Assembly (NCBI RefSeq): GCF_963676685.1
Contig: NC_092348.1
Coordinates: 12,126,867 to 12,190,866, forward strand
Source: Mytilus edulis
Taxonomy: Eukaryota > Mollusca > Bivalvia > Mytilida > Mytilidae
DNA: 64,000 bases
Direction: 5' to 3'
Of this stretch, positions 1 to 10,037 are shown piece by piece; the first letter of the stretch is position 1, and the number at the start of each line of letters is the position of its first letter. The notes beneath the pieces are model-generated. The model had not been told where the DNA came from. It worked only from the letters and a program-made list of their open reading frames with translations, and did no database searches. Made by a program: the position numbers and the translations under genes.

Positions 1-29
1 TCACCCCTATGGATTTTACTAACCCTCTA

Positions 30-765
30 TGGATCCGTAAGGGGTCAGTAGCGAACCATATAACTTATAATAAGTTGCGTATAAGTATTTCACTTGCTCT
101 GAAATTGTACCACAATGTTTAATACCATAAGTAGAAGGTTGGGATTTATTTTAAGGGTTATGGGGCAAACAGTCTAGGAATAAAGGGCCAAAAAAGGGCC
201 AAAACAAGCCTTTTTCTAGTTTTAGGACAATAACTAGTGTGTTACTGTATGGATATCTCTGACATTGTACCACAATGTTCCATATAACAAAGGGAAGGCT
301 GCGATTGAGTTTGGGGGTTAATTTCCCCGAACATGTAGGAATAAGGGGCCAAAAAGAAGCATTTTTCTAGTTTACAAACAATAACTTGTGTTTAAGTATA
401 TGGATCTCTCTGAAATTAAATAAAGGTTTCTTACTACAAAGGAAAGGCTGTGATCGAGTTTTGGGGTTCTTGCTCCAAGGGGGGTTTCAATAAGTTGGGG
501 GCCAATAAAGGTGCCCATGCAAATAAGCATTTTTGTAGTTTCCAGTCAATAACTTGTGTTTAAGTGTATAAATCTCTCTGAAATTATACCACAAGTTTCC
601 ATACTACAAAAGGATTGTTATGGGGGGGGGGGGGGGAGGGGGAGTGGGGGGGATTATGGCTCAAATCATTTAGCAAATAGGGGCAAAAATGGGGGAAAAC
701 ACGGGTTTTTCTGGTTAAAAGACAATTTAGACAATTCAAAAGTAGTGTAAGGGACGTAATCCAAT
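30..765. repeat. Degenerate tandem array, about 158-bp period, four copies
   Basis: The phrase ctctgaaattgtaccaca recurs with variation near 99, 257, 408 and 572. Each copy is followed by a block containing aagggccaaaa and tttttctagttt. Spacing is about 150-165 bp and copies differ at many positions, so the array is old. No coding potential was seen. It resembles a dispersed bivalve repeat, but that is from memory. Confidence 0.75.
622..652 (+). repeat. Poly-G run inside the tandem array
   Basis: An almost uninterrupted run of G with three single-base interruptions (a, a, t) lies in the fourth copy of the array. It could form a G-quadruplex, or its length may partly be a sequencing or assembly artefact. 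Confidence 0.8.
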
Positions 766-779
766 TCCATTTAAAGAAT

Positions 780-1500
780 GCTGTTATATATATGTTTGAT
801 TACCTCCCTTTCTCTGCTCGAAAATTATGTATTAAGAAATGATGGTTGTCTTGAGATGATTAGCTGTAATTTATTTTTAGAAGTTACTATTAATCAATAT
901 TAATTTTAACCATGACTGTATGACATTTCATATTTATGTATTTAAATGAGCAGTTATTGTTGCAAACTTCATTAGAAATTTGAATTGAGAATATTCATGG
1001 AATACGGGCAAAATGTACCAAGATAACTTTTTTTTATGTTATACAATTCATTGATCATATTCAGTATAAAAGTGACACGAATAATCGTAAACTTGTAACG
1101 CATTTCGATAATAGTGAAATTAACTGTTTCACTGTCTGGCCTGATTTCTGTAAATTTGCTCATACTGGTATATTGATCGGTTTTTTAAATGCCAATGTCC
1201 CCTGTTTTAGTGCGGAGTGTCCAGTGTTTGAACTTAATTGTCTATGATTTTTTTTCTTTCTAAAGACAAATATATGTCTCATTGGTGTTTTTGTTTGGTT
1301 CATATTTGTCCCCTTCCTTATACAAACTTCATCTTAGAAGTATTTGGCTGTTTTGTCCAAGTCTTTTCGTTGTCATACATTTTGTTTCAAACTTATGTTA
1401 CCTGGTTTCAACGTAGTATGTTTTTCGATGTGAGCAGAACAGTTAAAATAAAACCAGTATCAGTTCAGAAGCTGGCTATACAAAAAGAAAAATAACAAAA
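780..1500. other. Gene-free flank downstream of the thyropin cluster
   Basis: AT-rich sequence 3' of the last thyropin exon on the minus strand. Short ORFs here lack domain signatures. The stretch 1200-1400 has a T-rich texture like the interspersed repeats elsewhere in the window, but the match is too weak to assign. Confidence 0.5.
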
Positions 1501-1517
1501 TCTATCTTTTTCTTTAA

Positions 1518-1705
1518 TTAGCAGTTCAAGCTATTCATTTTGGTGATATGGACTGATGATTCCCCAATTTGTTTGCCATGCTGATCTGCACAATAGCAAT
1601 GTGAACCGGTACACTGGATAGAGTCGTAGCTACCATCGTTAGTGCACCGAAACATCTTCCCAATCAGTCCAGTTGCTTGGTACTCTGCTTGTTCACGTGC
1701 ACAAT
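1518..1705 (-). CDS. Thyroglobulin type-1 domain 2, terminal exon of copy 2 (thyropin-like)
   Basis: Terminal coding exon of a secreted protein with two thyroglobulin type-1 (TG1) domains. The exon begins after an acceptor TTGCTAG in phase 1 and reads CAREQAEYQATGL, then GKMFRCTNDGSYDSIQC, then CYCADQHGKQIGE. This gives the TG1 signature: a first Cys, the central G-[SG]-Y...QC, a CxC(V/A) motif and a final Cys. It stops with TGC TAA at 1518. TG1 domains commonly inhibit papain-like or aspartic proteases (thyropins); the function here is inferred from the fold only. Its partner exons are 6751-6672 and 7260-7143. The intron before it holds an inserted transposon (2929-6297). The paralogous exon at 7656-7418 is nearly identical over the domain. 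No frameshift or stop was seen in the domain. Confidence 0.8.
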
Positions 1706-2375
1706 CTAGCAATATAAATAATTACTTTTATAAAGACGTGACTGTACAGAAATTTTTTAAAAGAAAAACAACATACTTACAAATGTATAAAGAAGAGAAA
1801 TAATTAACACCGAACTGTTTTAAATGTGTGCGTTTGTTATATCTAATGGTATAATAATAAGTATCAAATAAATACGATCCACTCATAAACATTTAGATGA
1901 CAACAGATAGGTTCCAACTGTCGGAACCACATTCTTGTCTCCTCTTTCCTGGAATGTGACCTACCTAATTTAATTCATCGTAGAATTTTCACTTACACGA
2001 GGAACACGACGGGTGTTCCCCACCAGTCTAGTTGCTTCATATTCTGCTTGTTCACGTGCACAATCTAGCAATACAAATAATTACTATCATAATGACGTTA
2101 CTGAAAATCTTTTTAAAGAAAAACAACATACTTACAAATGTATAAAGTAGAAGTCATTCACACCAAACTATTTTAATGTATGCGCTTTTTATATCTAATG
2201 GTATGTTGGAAGTATCAAATAAAAACGATACACTCATAAACATTTAGATGACAACGGATAGGTTCCAACTGTCGTAACCACATTCTTGTCTCCTCTTTTC
2301 CTGGAATGTGACCTACCTGATTAGATTTATCGTCGAATTTTCACTTACACGAGGAACACGACGGGTGTCACATAA
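1665..2375. repeat. Local tandem duplication (about 360-bp offset) of exon edge plus intron
   Basis: The segment from the acceptor side of the terminal thyropin exon to cacgacgggtg (near 2010) is repeated about 360 bp further on, ending near 2370. The copies are close to identical apart from small indels. A third equivalent lies at 7630-7960 in the paralogous gene. Confidence 0.8.
2022..2064 (-). pseudogene. Truncated third copy of the thyropin terminal exon
   Basis: A 43-bp relic of the TG1 terminal exon was carried by the local tandem duplication. It keeps the acceptor CTAG and reads CAREQAEYEATRLVG before homology stops abruptly at a sequence like ggaacacccg. It lacks the core Cys residues and cannot encode a domain. 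Confidence 0.75.
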
Positions 2376-2545
2376 GGATAATCTGAGACCATCCCGGTTT
2401 TCGGTGTGGTTCGTGTAGCTCAGTCCATTGTTATCTATATATATGCTGTGTTGTGAAGACTATTGTTTGTCTTTTTGTCATTTTAGTTTTTTTGGCCCAG
2501 AATTCGTCAGTTCATTTCTAGATAGGAGTTTGAATATGCCTTTAG
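2350..2545 (+). repeat. Interspersed repeat R3 (gacgggtg ... ttttggcccagaattcg), old copy
   Basis: Reads acgacgggtg, then gagaccatcccggttttcgg, ggttcgtgtagctcag and tgttgtttgtctttttgtca. The same order of blocks occurs at 7960-8150 and, in a better preserved subfamily, at 38495-38740, 24160-24290 and (minus) 12890-13140. It was present before the segmental duplication, because it is shared by both thyropin copies. Confidence 0.7.
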
Positions 2546-3189
2546 TAATTTCCACCTCTTTTTTTTCACCAATCTTTTGACAATAAGTTCTAATAATTCG
2601 TCGAATTTTTATGAGGAACAAAGTTAGCAGTCATGTCATATCTCCTTATTTATAAAAATCACCATTTTAATCAGGCAATAATAAAAGCTGAACAGACTAG
2701 TGCGCTACGATTAAATTAGATCATTTAAAACATTGCCAGTATCTTTTAATGTAGTAAATAGTAAGTTGTGTGTTTAAAAATACTCGCATGTTGATCTGAA
2801 ATATAAGCAGCTAGTTAAAAGTCTTAAGCCAATGCAGATACATTCAGCAAAAACTAAATGTCAAGTCATTGAATAAAAGGAGATACGTTATAACAATGAC
2901 AGTTTCATGTATATATGGAAAGCCCTTATAGTCCAGCAACTAAGTCTAATATTTGGTACAATTGATCTCTTTATGGTAAAAGCATCAAACTTTGCACAAT
3001 TGCCGCCAATTTTAATATGGCCGCCAACAGTCATGATGCAGAGTCCCAAAAAAAATGTTATAATTGATCATTTGGATATAAAGGCACAAAACTTTACATA
3101 TTGCTAGTTATGATGCTAATTAATCTTGCAACTTAAAACTCAACAAGACAAAGTGAAATAGAGCAGAAAAACGAACCTCACATTAGAGA

Positions 3190-5640
3190 ATAGATGATAA
3201 AGCAACCGCATCTAAAAAGAAAACTAGACATAGCTTATCCGTTCAGTCCACCAAAACCCGTCGTTGTGCTTCTTCTGTAATGAAAATGAGCAAAAAGCCC
3301 TTCATGCATGAGTCCTCAACGTTTGGACAAGATATACGTGTGATAGAATGAGCAGTAAATCAAATGACACGTTGTTACTTGCAAAGTAACGCGCTGGTGA
3401 TCTAATTGCACAGGAAGCAAGGGACCACTCTAAATGTTTAGTTTCCTTATATAATCGAGCATCTCGAATTGAATGAAAAATGATATTGCCGAATCTAAGA
3501 AGGAAAGACAAATCCATGGTATTGCATTTTCAGAACTAGTCTCTTATATAAATGAAACAAGATCATGCGATGAGACTTAAAGTGTTTACAAGTTGTCTGA
3601 TCTATGTAACTTCATATGGAAAGAATAAAATGTCTAGGTGCAGATGTTTCATTTCGACTATGAACAACAACTGTCATATTCCTGATTTGGTACAGGCATT
3701 CTAAAATGTAGAAACTGGTTGATTGAATCGACTCTCTTCAATGCAGGACCAATGTCATCTTTGAAAGCAAGAATGTTTTCACGGCCTTGTTTGTAAGCAT
3801 CTAAGTCAGGGAAATTAGATACAATTATGTCTTTAAGTCGAATATGACAGTTATTGTCCATTTGTTTGATGTGTTTTATCATTCGATTTTGCCGTTTGGT
3901 TAGGGACTTTCCGTTTTGAATTTTCCTCGGAGTTCAATATTTTTGTTATTTTACTTTTTAGGAGACTTTGATAATGAGTTTGTCAACATATCAAAAGCAG
4001 CTACGTTTATTCGTAAATATATTTTCGAATTAAATTCGGAACTTTAAGTAACCTTTCCAAAGGAATGTCTTCTGTACCCCAGTTATTGCCTTCTTTGGTC
4101 AGTATGATTCAGTTTAGACCCAACATCCAGGATCGTTCATATTCTCAGTCTACATTAACAGTAGCACAGCTTCTGATGTATAGATGTACAAAGAAACTAT
4201 CCAACCGTCACATGAAAGATCATGAACCTCCAGATTGTGCTTATTTGGGTATCATGATCCACTGTAAGACTAGAGACGTGATCTAGTAGATACTTTCTTC
4301 AAACTTGGACTATCTGTCTCCAACGACCGAGTGTTAGAAATTTCTACTTCCATGGCCAATGAGGTATTGTTTGCCCAGCCAAACTATTACAAAATGTATT
4401 CACTTCATCTGCTGTAGACAACATTGACAACAATCCAAGCAGTATATCGTCAAAAGATTAATTCCATGGTACAGGTATATCTTTATTCGAACACATTTCA
4501 GAGGATGTTCAAGGCGTTGTTCAAACATTTGACCAATCTGAATCTATGTTGAAATGCCAGTCAAAGATAGTTTATCTTTTACCAGAGAGTTATTCAAATC
4601 CTCCACCAACTGTCCCAAGATTGAGCAAACCAGATATCCAATTAGTTGAAAGAGAACTTTCAATCATATGTTCTCATTCCCATCTGCAATAAAAGGAGAT
4701 TTCAAATGGCTATAACATGTTGCGGAAAATTCAAGTGTTAAGGCTAAAGTGGGAACAAATATTTCATGGTCCGCCTTTTATGCTGCAGTACTGCCAGATT
4801 GGAATAAATTAGCAGCAGTGTCTTCCCTTCTACATCTGTTTCATGAGCAAGCAAAATCTGTTGCAATGATACGACATTCATTGAACATTATTCGTAGCAC
4901 TGTAAGAAAGCTAAATCCAGGCAAAACTCCAGTTGTTGCATTTGACCAACCCCTTTTCACAGCATCAAAACTAATACAATAGAACTGGCCTTATATGTAT
5001 GGTGAGGAAAACTCTATCATGATGTTTGGTGGCCTACACATAGAAATGGCCGCGTCCAAAGCTCTTGATAGTTGGCTTGAAGATAGTGGATGGACTAGTG
5101 TTTTTGTAAATGCACATGTATCATCAACAGGTACAGCTGATTCATTCCTAAATGCTTCTCATGTTACAAAAACACGTAGAGCACACAAAGTAACAGCGTG
5201 CACAATTTATCGTCTATTGTAAAACGCTTACTGCCAGAAAAGATGTTTTGAGGGATGATGAAGTTATCTTAGAATTTGAAGAATGGTGTTTAGAACGATC
5301 TAAAGAATCTCCTCATTTTAAATTCTGGTATATAACCCTCCAATTTGAATTGAAAGTCTTAATATTAATAAGGTCTATACGTGAGCCTCGTGAGGCTAAC
5401 TTTTAATTTTTAATTATATATTGAAGCTCTCTCAAAGATCATCCCTTGGTTCTTTGCCTTAGACATGTTAGATCACACCAACTATTCACGATGGCTGCCA
5501 ATTCATCTGCGTGATATGCTTTATTTTACCAAAAACGAATCTAGAAAACCACAGAGCATTCCTTGGCGGCAGCTGTGTTGTCAACAGAAAAGTTGTGAAT
5601 TTTCTAAGGTCATTACCTGTAACTGTGAAACATTAGAACT
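3190..5640 (+). pseudogene. Decayed copy of an uncharacterised transposon-linked protein family (N-terminal half)
   Basis: Plus-strand fragments in shifting frames read, in order: AGDLIAQEARDHSKCLVSLY (about 3390-3450, after an in-frame TAA); GIAFSELVSYI (3535); FIRKYIFELN (4010); the stretch 4065-4286; DTFFKLGLSVSNDRVLEIS (4290-4345); 4749-4982 with VAMIRHSLNIIRSTV and FDQPLFTASKLIQ; 4995-5222 with MMFGGLHIEMAASKALDSWL; FEEWCLERSKESPHFKFW (5275-5330); and LDHTNYSRWLPIHLRDM (5465-5520). Stops and frameshifts separate the pieces, so it is dead. From memory this block order is that of a large predicted protein common in cnidarian and mollusc genomes with no function I can name. The C-terminal nuclease-like half seen at 19.1-20.4 kb is missing here. 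It lies wholly between the TIRs of element 1, so it is probably that element's own gene or its cargo. Confidence 0.7.
3658..3890 (-). pseudogene. Inverted internal segment of the same protein family
   Basis: On the minus strand this stretch reads HIRLKDIIVSNFPDLDAYKQ and then GRENILAFKDDIG. By position in the family this should lie between the GIAFSELVSYI and FIRKYIFELN blocks, both on the plus strand. The segment therefore seems to have been flipped in place. Its far end runs into a common interspersed repeat (catattcctgatttggtaca). Confidence 0.55.
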
Positions 5641-6297
5641 CGCCAAAGACGCCATTTTTAGTTGTATCGGCCATTTTAATTTCATAGTCAATGTCACATA
5701 TTACATTAAATAATAAAATGTTTGTATATACGTGCTTGTATTGAAAAGAAATTATCCATTACTTTTTAAATAATCTCATACCATACTTTAACAAACATCA
5801 AATTTTGACATGTTAAATGGCACCATTTTGAATATAGCCGCCATTTTGAAAATATAATCTATGAACCCAGGTATAAGTGATACATTGTAGGCCTTTGTCG
5901 ATATCAAATGGTCAGTTTTACGGATTTAATAACTTTCTATCACACAATGATGGTGTATACATACTAATACTGTCAATCTTAGACATTTTGACGCGCCATT
6001 CTTAATTTAGACGCCATTTTGATAATTTCTGTATTATAAGGTTTAAAAAAATAATAATTGACATATCTTAATTGTATTTACTTAAGTTTGTGACATCTTC
6101 TGGACTCATTGAAATTGGAAGGTTTCCATCAAATGAATGATGTTATACTTATGTCGGCCATCTTGAATTTGGCGGCCATATTGGATTTTTTTCACGGCTC
6201 CATATCTGAATTTTGACTATACCCCTTAAACTTTCAATATGCCAAGTTTCATGCTTTTACCATAAAGTGATCAATTATTCTGATATCCGCTGGACTA
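5640..6297. other. 3' non-coding part and right TIR of element 1
   Basis: AT-rich, with repeated words such as gccgccattttga and gcgccattc (5830-5850, 5995-6015, 6170-6180). The right TIR occupies about 6195-6297. No gene seen. Confidence 0.6.
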
Positions 6298-6671
6298 TTA
6301 TTACTCGATCTTTCTTATGGAAGTTGTTTTGAATGTGCCCAATGAAGTTTATTAACTGTTCATAGTTTACTGAGACGTCATTTTGAAGATATTCTTTCAA
6401 AACCAATAGGTCATAAACAATCTTTACAGACAAAATCATCGAATCTGTTTTTCAATTATAATAGACTTTTTTAGTGTGATTTTTGGTCCTATTGCTATGC
6501 TTATTTGTGTTTTTTTGGTAAATGGAATAAAAATTTGTCTATCAACACCGGAGTCTTTGCCTCTTCAACAACTCTATTTTTTATGTACAAGTATGAAATT
6601 TACATGAGAGCGTTAGATAAATAATATTGCATTTATTAAATATATTGCAACAAATTAATTTATTTACTTAC

Positions 6672-6751
6672 AACAAGTCTGCTGTTCAGCCTCCCATACA
6701 TTGACATAGAAGCCTGGAATGTGTGTACCATTTTTTAAAACACAGTAACAC
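6672..6751 (-). CDS. Thyropin-like copy 2, exon 3 (end of TG1 domain 1)
   Basis: An 80-bp exon between acceptor TTTCCAG and donor TT|GTAAGT. It completes the first thyroglobulin type-1 domain. With two bases from exon 2 it reads QCYCVLKNGTHIPGFYV and continues to EAEQQTCC, giving the CxCV motif and the last Cys of the domain. The phases (2 in, 1 out) match the paralogous exon 9462-9383 exactly. There are no stops and only a few substitutions relative to the paralogue, mostly in the middle of the exon, so the copy looks functional at this exon. Confidence 0.8.
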
Positions 6752-6954
6752 CTGGAAAGACAAATCAAGAAGCTAAATAAGGACCAACATCTCGAAACAT
6801 TCAAAGATAAATATTTATTCTAACAGTCTTTTAAGAACAAACAAAATTATTCGTAATGGTAAACGTTTATTTCACTGAAGTTTAAGAAGTGTTCACACCT
6901 TCGTTTAAAGTCAAATGTATAACACCAATAAGATCATATTTATAAAAGAGTTGC

Positions 6955-7110
6955 ATAAGATACCAAAACAATGCCTTTGTATTGCCAAAATGTAAAATAA
7001 AAACGACCAAAAGACAAACAGAACTATGATAAACATAGCATAGAAAACTGATGACTTAGCAAAACGAATCACACCAGGTGCTCGACATGCCACACCCGTA
7101 ACTGTATTGA
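6955..7110 (-). repeat. Interspersed repeat R3 fragment (minus orientation)
   Basis: Contains aaaacgaccaaaagacaaacag and agcaaaacgaatcacaccagg followed by gtgctcgacatgccacacccgt, matching repeat R3 in reverse. The related stretch at 9680-9885 in the paralogous intron shows the insertion predates the gene duplication. Confidence 0.65.
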
Positions 7111-7142
7111 CTCCTTTGATTTGTTAAAATGGTTGTTCTTAC

Positions 7143-7260
7143 TGAGATCCAGAACATTGTTTGTGGGCATAGTTTCCTATGGAATCACAGACCGGTATTC
7201 TTCTTCCTGGTACGTTTGGTTCCTGTTGATATATTCGTAACTCTCGTTGACAAGCAGTCT
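7143..7260 (-). CDS. Thyropin-like copy 2, exon 2 (start of TG1 domain 1)
   Basis: A 118-bp exon between acceptor ATTGCAG and donor CA|GTAAGA. It reads ACQRELRIYQQEPNVPGRR, then IPVCDSIGNYAHKQCSGS, so it carries the first Cys, the P.C pair and the G-N-Y...QCS core of a TG1 domain. It enters in phase 1. No signal-peptide exon lies between this exon and the terminal exon of the neighbouring copy (7656-7418), only about 160 bp upstream. To be secreted it would have to borrow the signal exon at 11481-11397, which ends in the right phase, or it may be an orphan duplicate. It differs from exon 10037-9920 at only a few residues. Confidence 0.8.
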
Positions 7261-7417
7261 CTGCAATGATAAAACATGTAGCATTATTATAAGTTTATCA
7301 ACGATTGATTATGTTAGATACAGCTGGTGGAATATGTTCTAGTTTGTTCTCATTACATTGTATACTAGTATTTATGGATATTTTTTTTTTAAACTGTTAT
7401 TTGGATGGAGAGTTTTC

Positions 7418-7656
7418 TCATTGGCACTCACACCGCATCTTCCTATATCTATTTGTACCTTTTCCAATGATGCAATTTAAGCTATTCATTTCGGTGATAT
7501 GAACTGATGATTCCCCAATTTGTTTGCCATGCTGATCTGCACAATAACAGTATGGACCGGTACACTGGATCGAGTCGTAGCTACCATCGATAGTGCATCG
7601 AAACATCTTCCCAATCAGTCCAGTTGCTTGGTACTCTGCTTGTTCACGTGCACAAT
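7418..7656 (-). CDS. Thyropin-like copy 1, terminal exon (TG1 domain 2)
   Basis: Encodes the second thyroglobulin type-1 domain of the complete gene. It reads CAREQAEYQATGLIGKMF, then RCTIDGSYDSIQC and CYCADQHGKQIGESS, with all domain Cys present. It is entered in phase 1 after TTGCTAG. In the sister copy the stop follows directly after the last Cys (TGC TAA). Here the homologous position reads TGC ATC ATT, so translation runs 18 further residues (IIGKGTNRYRKMRCECQ and flanking) into sequence shared with an interspersed repeat (gatgcggtgtgagtgccaatgaga) before TGA at 7418. The tail is therefore probably repeat-derived. Upstream exons are 9462-9383, 10037-9920 and 11481-11397. Confidence 0.8.
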
Positions 7657-7959
7657 CTAGCAATATAAATGATTACTTTTATAAAGACGTGACTGCACTG
7701 AAATTTTTTTAAAAGAAAAACAACATACTTACAAATGTATAAAGTAAAAGTAATTAACACCGAACTGTTTTAAATGTGTGCGTTTGTTATATCTAATGGT
7801 ATAGTTCTAAGTATCAAATAAAAACGATACACTGATAAACATTTAGATGACAACAGATAGGTTCCAACTGTCGTAACCACATTCTTGTCTCCTCTTTTCC
7901 TGGAATGTGAACTACCGAATTAGACTTATCATTGGTTTGTACTTACTTGAGTAACATGA

Positions 7960-8150
7960 CGGGTGCCATAATAAGGAGCAGAATCTGCTTGATCTTACGG
8001 AGAAATAGAGACCAACCCGGTTTTCGATAAGGTTCGTGTAGCTCACTCTATTGTTATGTTGTGTTATGAAGACTGTTGTTTGTCTTTTTGTTGAATGTTT
8101 CGGGTTTTATTTGCCCAGAATTTGTCAGTTCATTTTGAGATAGGAGTTTA
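7960..8150 (+). repeat. Interspersed repeat R3, copy in thyropin copy 1 intron
   Basis: Has the block order gacgggtgcc, gaatctgcttgatc, accaacccggttttcg, gttcgtgtagctcac and ttgtttgtctttttg. It is orthologous in position to 2350-2545 in the duplicated intron. Confidence 0.7.
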
Positions 8151-8354
8151 AATATCAAATTGGTATTTTACACCTCTCTTTTTCACCAATCTTTTAATAA
8201 AATGTTCAAATTATCCATCGAAGCTTCATGAGGAACACACTTGGAAGTTATGTAATAACTCCTTATTTATAAACAAATAAATCAGGCAATCATAAAAGCT
8301 TAGAAGACTAGTGCTACGATTGAAATAGATCATTGCCAGTATTTTTGATGTATA

Positions 8355-8745
8355 TATAAAAAAGCAGATATGGTATGATTACCAATGAGACAACTCTCAA
8401 CAAGAGATGAAAATGACATAGAATTAACAACTATAGGTAATCATACGGCCTTCAACAATGGGCAAGTCCATTTCGCATAGTCAGCTACAAAAGGCCTCGA
8501 AATAACAATGTAAAATAATTCAAACGAGAAAACTAAAGGCCTAATTTATGTACAAAAAAATAACGAAAACAAATATGTAAAACATAAACAAACGACAACC
8601 ATTGAATTACAGGCTCTTGACTTGGGACAGGCACATACATACAGAATGTGGCGGTGTTAAACATGTTAGCGGGATCCCAACCCTCCCCTAACATGTGACA
8701 GTGGTGTAATAGTACAACATAAGAACGAGCTATAAACATCATATA
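8355..8745 (+). repeat. Interspersed repeat R2 (about 390 bp)
   Basis: Starts at tatggtatgattaccaatga, runs through acggccttcaacaatggg and cttgacttgggacaggcac, and ends near gtgacagtggtgtaatagta. The same sequence runs in reverse at 38940-39475 and partly at 60943-61140. It is absent from the duplicated intron of copy 2, so it inserted after the segmental duplication. No ORF. Confidence 0.85.
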
Positions 8746-9382
8746 GTTAATTATGTAATTTAAAGATACTCGCATGTGGACCTGAGATATAAGCAGCTGT
8801 TTAGAAGTCTTAAGCCAATGCAGATACGTTTAGCAAAAATAAGTTAAAAAAAGTCAAGTCGTTGAAAAACAGGAGGTAAGTTATAATAATTGCCACTTCA
8901 TGTATGCATGAAAAGCCCATATTATTCTTTTTTATGGGAGTTGTTTTAAATGTTACCAACGCAGTTTATTAATTATTCATAGATTACTGAAATATCTTTT
9001 TGGAGATTTAGCTCACTGTTACTTTATATGCAAATTACTTGCATGATCACCAATGTTGTCAATTCAATCATGAAATATTCCCCTGAAATCGGCTGGTATT
9101 TGTTCAGTTTTTTACTTTTTTCATTCTGTTTTTCAGGTTTTTTCTTCGACTATCGTATTAGAATCATTATACTTTTAAATAGTGTCACTGAGCATCAGAA
9201 CAATTCTTTTAACCGACTTTTAAAAACCAACGACTCATACACAACCTTAACAAACTTATACCACACCTTCTTATATATAATTGATTATCGAATCTGTTTT
9301 CCAATTATAATAGACATTTTTCTCGATATATTTGTTTTATTGCTATGCTAATATAATGCTACTCATTAATGCATTTACTTAC

Positions 9383-9462
9383 AACAAGTCTGCTGTTCAG
9401 CCTCCCAATTATTGACAGAAAATCCCGAAATGTGTGTACCATTTTTCAAAACACAGTAACAC
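9383..9462 (-). CDS. Thyropin-like copy 1, exon 3 (end of TG1 domain 1)
   Basis: An 80-bp exon with acceptor TTTCAAG and donor TT|GTAAGT. Joined to exon 2 it reads QCYCVLKNGTHISGFSV and ends EAEQQTCC, supplying the CxCV motif and closing Cys of the first thyroglobulin type-1 domain. Phase and length equal those of 6751-6672 in copy 2 and of the decayed exon 17872-17793 in copy 3, so this exon architecture is ancestral to the cluster. Confidence 0.82.
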
Positions 9463-9674
9463 CTTGAAAGACAAATCATGTAGCCAAATAACATTTCGTA
9501 CCTTTCAAATATTAATATCAATTCTAACAGTCTTTTAAGAACAAAAAAAAATAACATCGTAATGGAATACGATTATTTAACTGATCTCTATGAGTTAAAA
9601 TGTGTAAACACATCTTTGTTTAAATTGAATTGTACCGCACAATTGTGTATAACATCCAAATTTTAATAATATAG

Positions 9675-9885
9675 ATCATCATGATAAAAGAGATGCAGAG
9701 GATACTAAAGTGGAGAACAAACTGAAAATGCCATCGATTGTGACAAAAATAAAAATAAAAACGATCAAAAGAAAAACAAAAGTATGCAAAACACAACAAC
9801 TAAAAACTGAGCAAAATGAATAACACCAGGTGCGCCGGAGATTAAGCAGATCCTGCTCGACATGCCACACCCGTAACTGTAATGA
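9675..9885 (-). repeat. Interspersed repeat R3 fragment (minus orientation)
   Basis: Matches 6955-7110 and the fuller copy at 12890-13140: aacgatcaaaagaaaaacaa, aacaccaggtgcgccggag, then aagcagatcctgctcgacat. Short ORFs in it are by-products. Confidence 0.7.
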
Positions 9886-9919
9886 CTCTCCTTTGAATTG
9901 TTAAAATGGTACTTCTTAC

Positions 9920-10037
9920 TGAGATCCAGAACATTGCTTGTGGGCATAGTTCCCTAAGGCATCACAGACAGGTATTCTTCTTCCTGGTACGTTTGGTTCC
10001 TGTTGATATATCCGTAACTCTCGCTGACAAGCAGTCT
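9920..10037 (-). CDS. Thyropin-like copy 1, exon 2 (start of TG1 domain 1)
   Basis: A 118-bp exon with acceptor ATTGCAG and donor CA|GTAAGA. It reads ETACQRELRIYQQEPNV, then PGRRIPVCDALGNYAHKQC. The first residue Glu is completed by the single G left over from the signal exon at 11397, so the splice phase is consistent. The exon supplies the first three Cys of TG1 domain 1. The next exon, 9462-9383, begins in the matching phase 2. Confidence 0.85.

Larger units (their letters stand above)
2929..6297 (+). mobile_element. TIR DNA transposon (element 1) inserted in a thyropin intron
   Basis: The left end reads TAGTCCAGC and the right end GCTGGACTA. Inside both ends is the imperfect inverted block attgatc-[t/a]-ctttatggtaaaagcat followed by aaactt, so the TIRs run roughly 90-100 bp. 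The flanks are CCCTTA and TTATTACT, giving a short direct repeat (TTA, ambiguous with TA). The paralogous intron at about 8911-8935 has no insertion and aligns on both sides, so it acts as the empty site. The interior holds a decayed plus-strand ORF family (3190-5640). Near both ends are GCCGCCA-type words (gccgccaat, gcggccata). Confidence 0.8.

Noticed and set aside
9028..9351. 107-codon plus-strand ORF with hydrophobic stretches
   Set aside because: It is antisense to the thyropin intron, rich in T, and the paralogous intron does not keep the frame.
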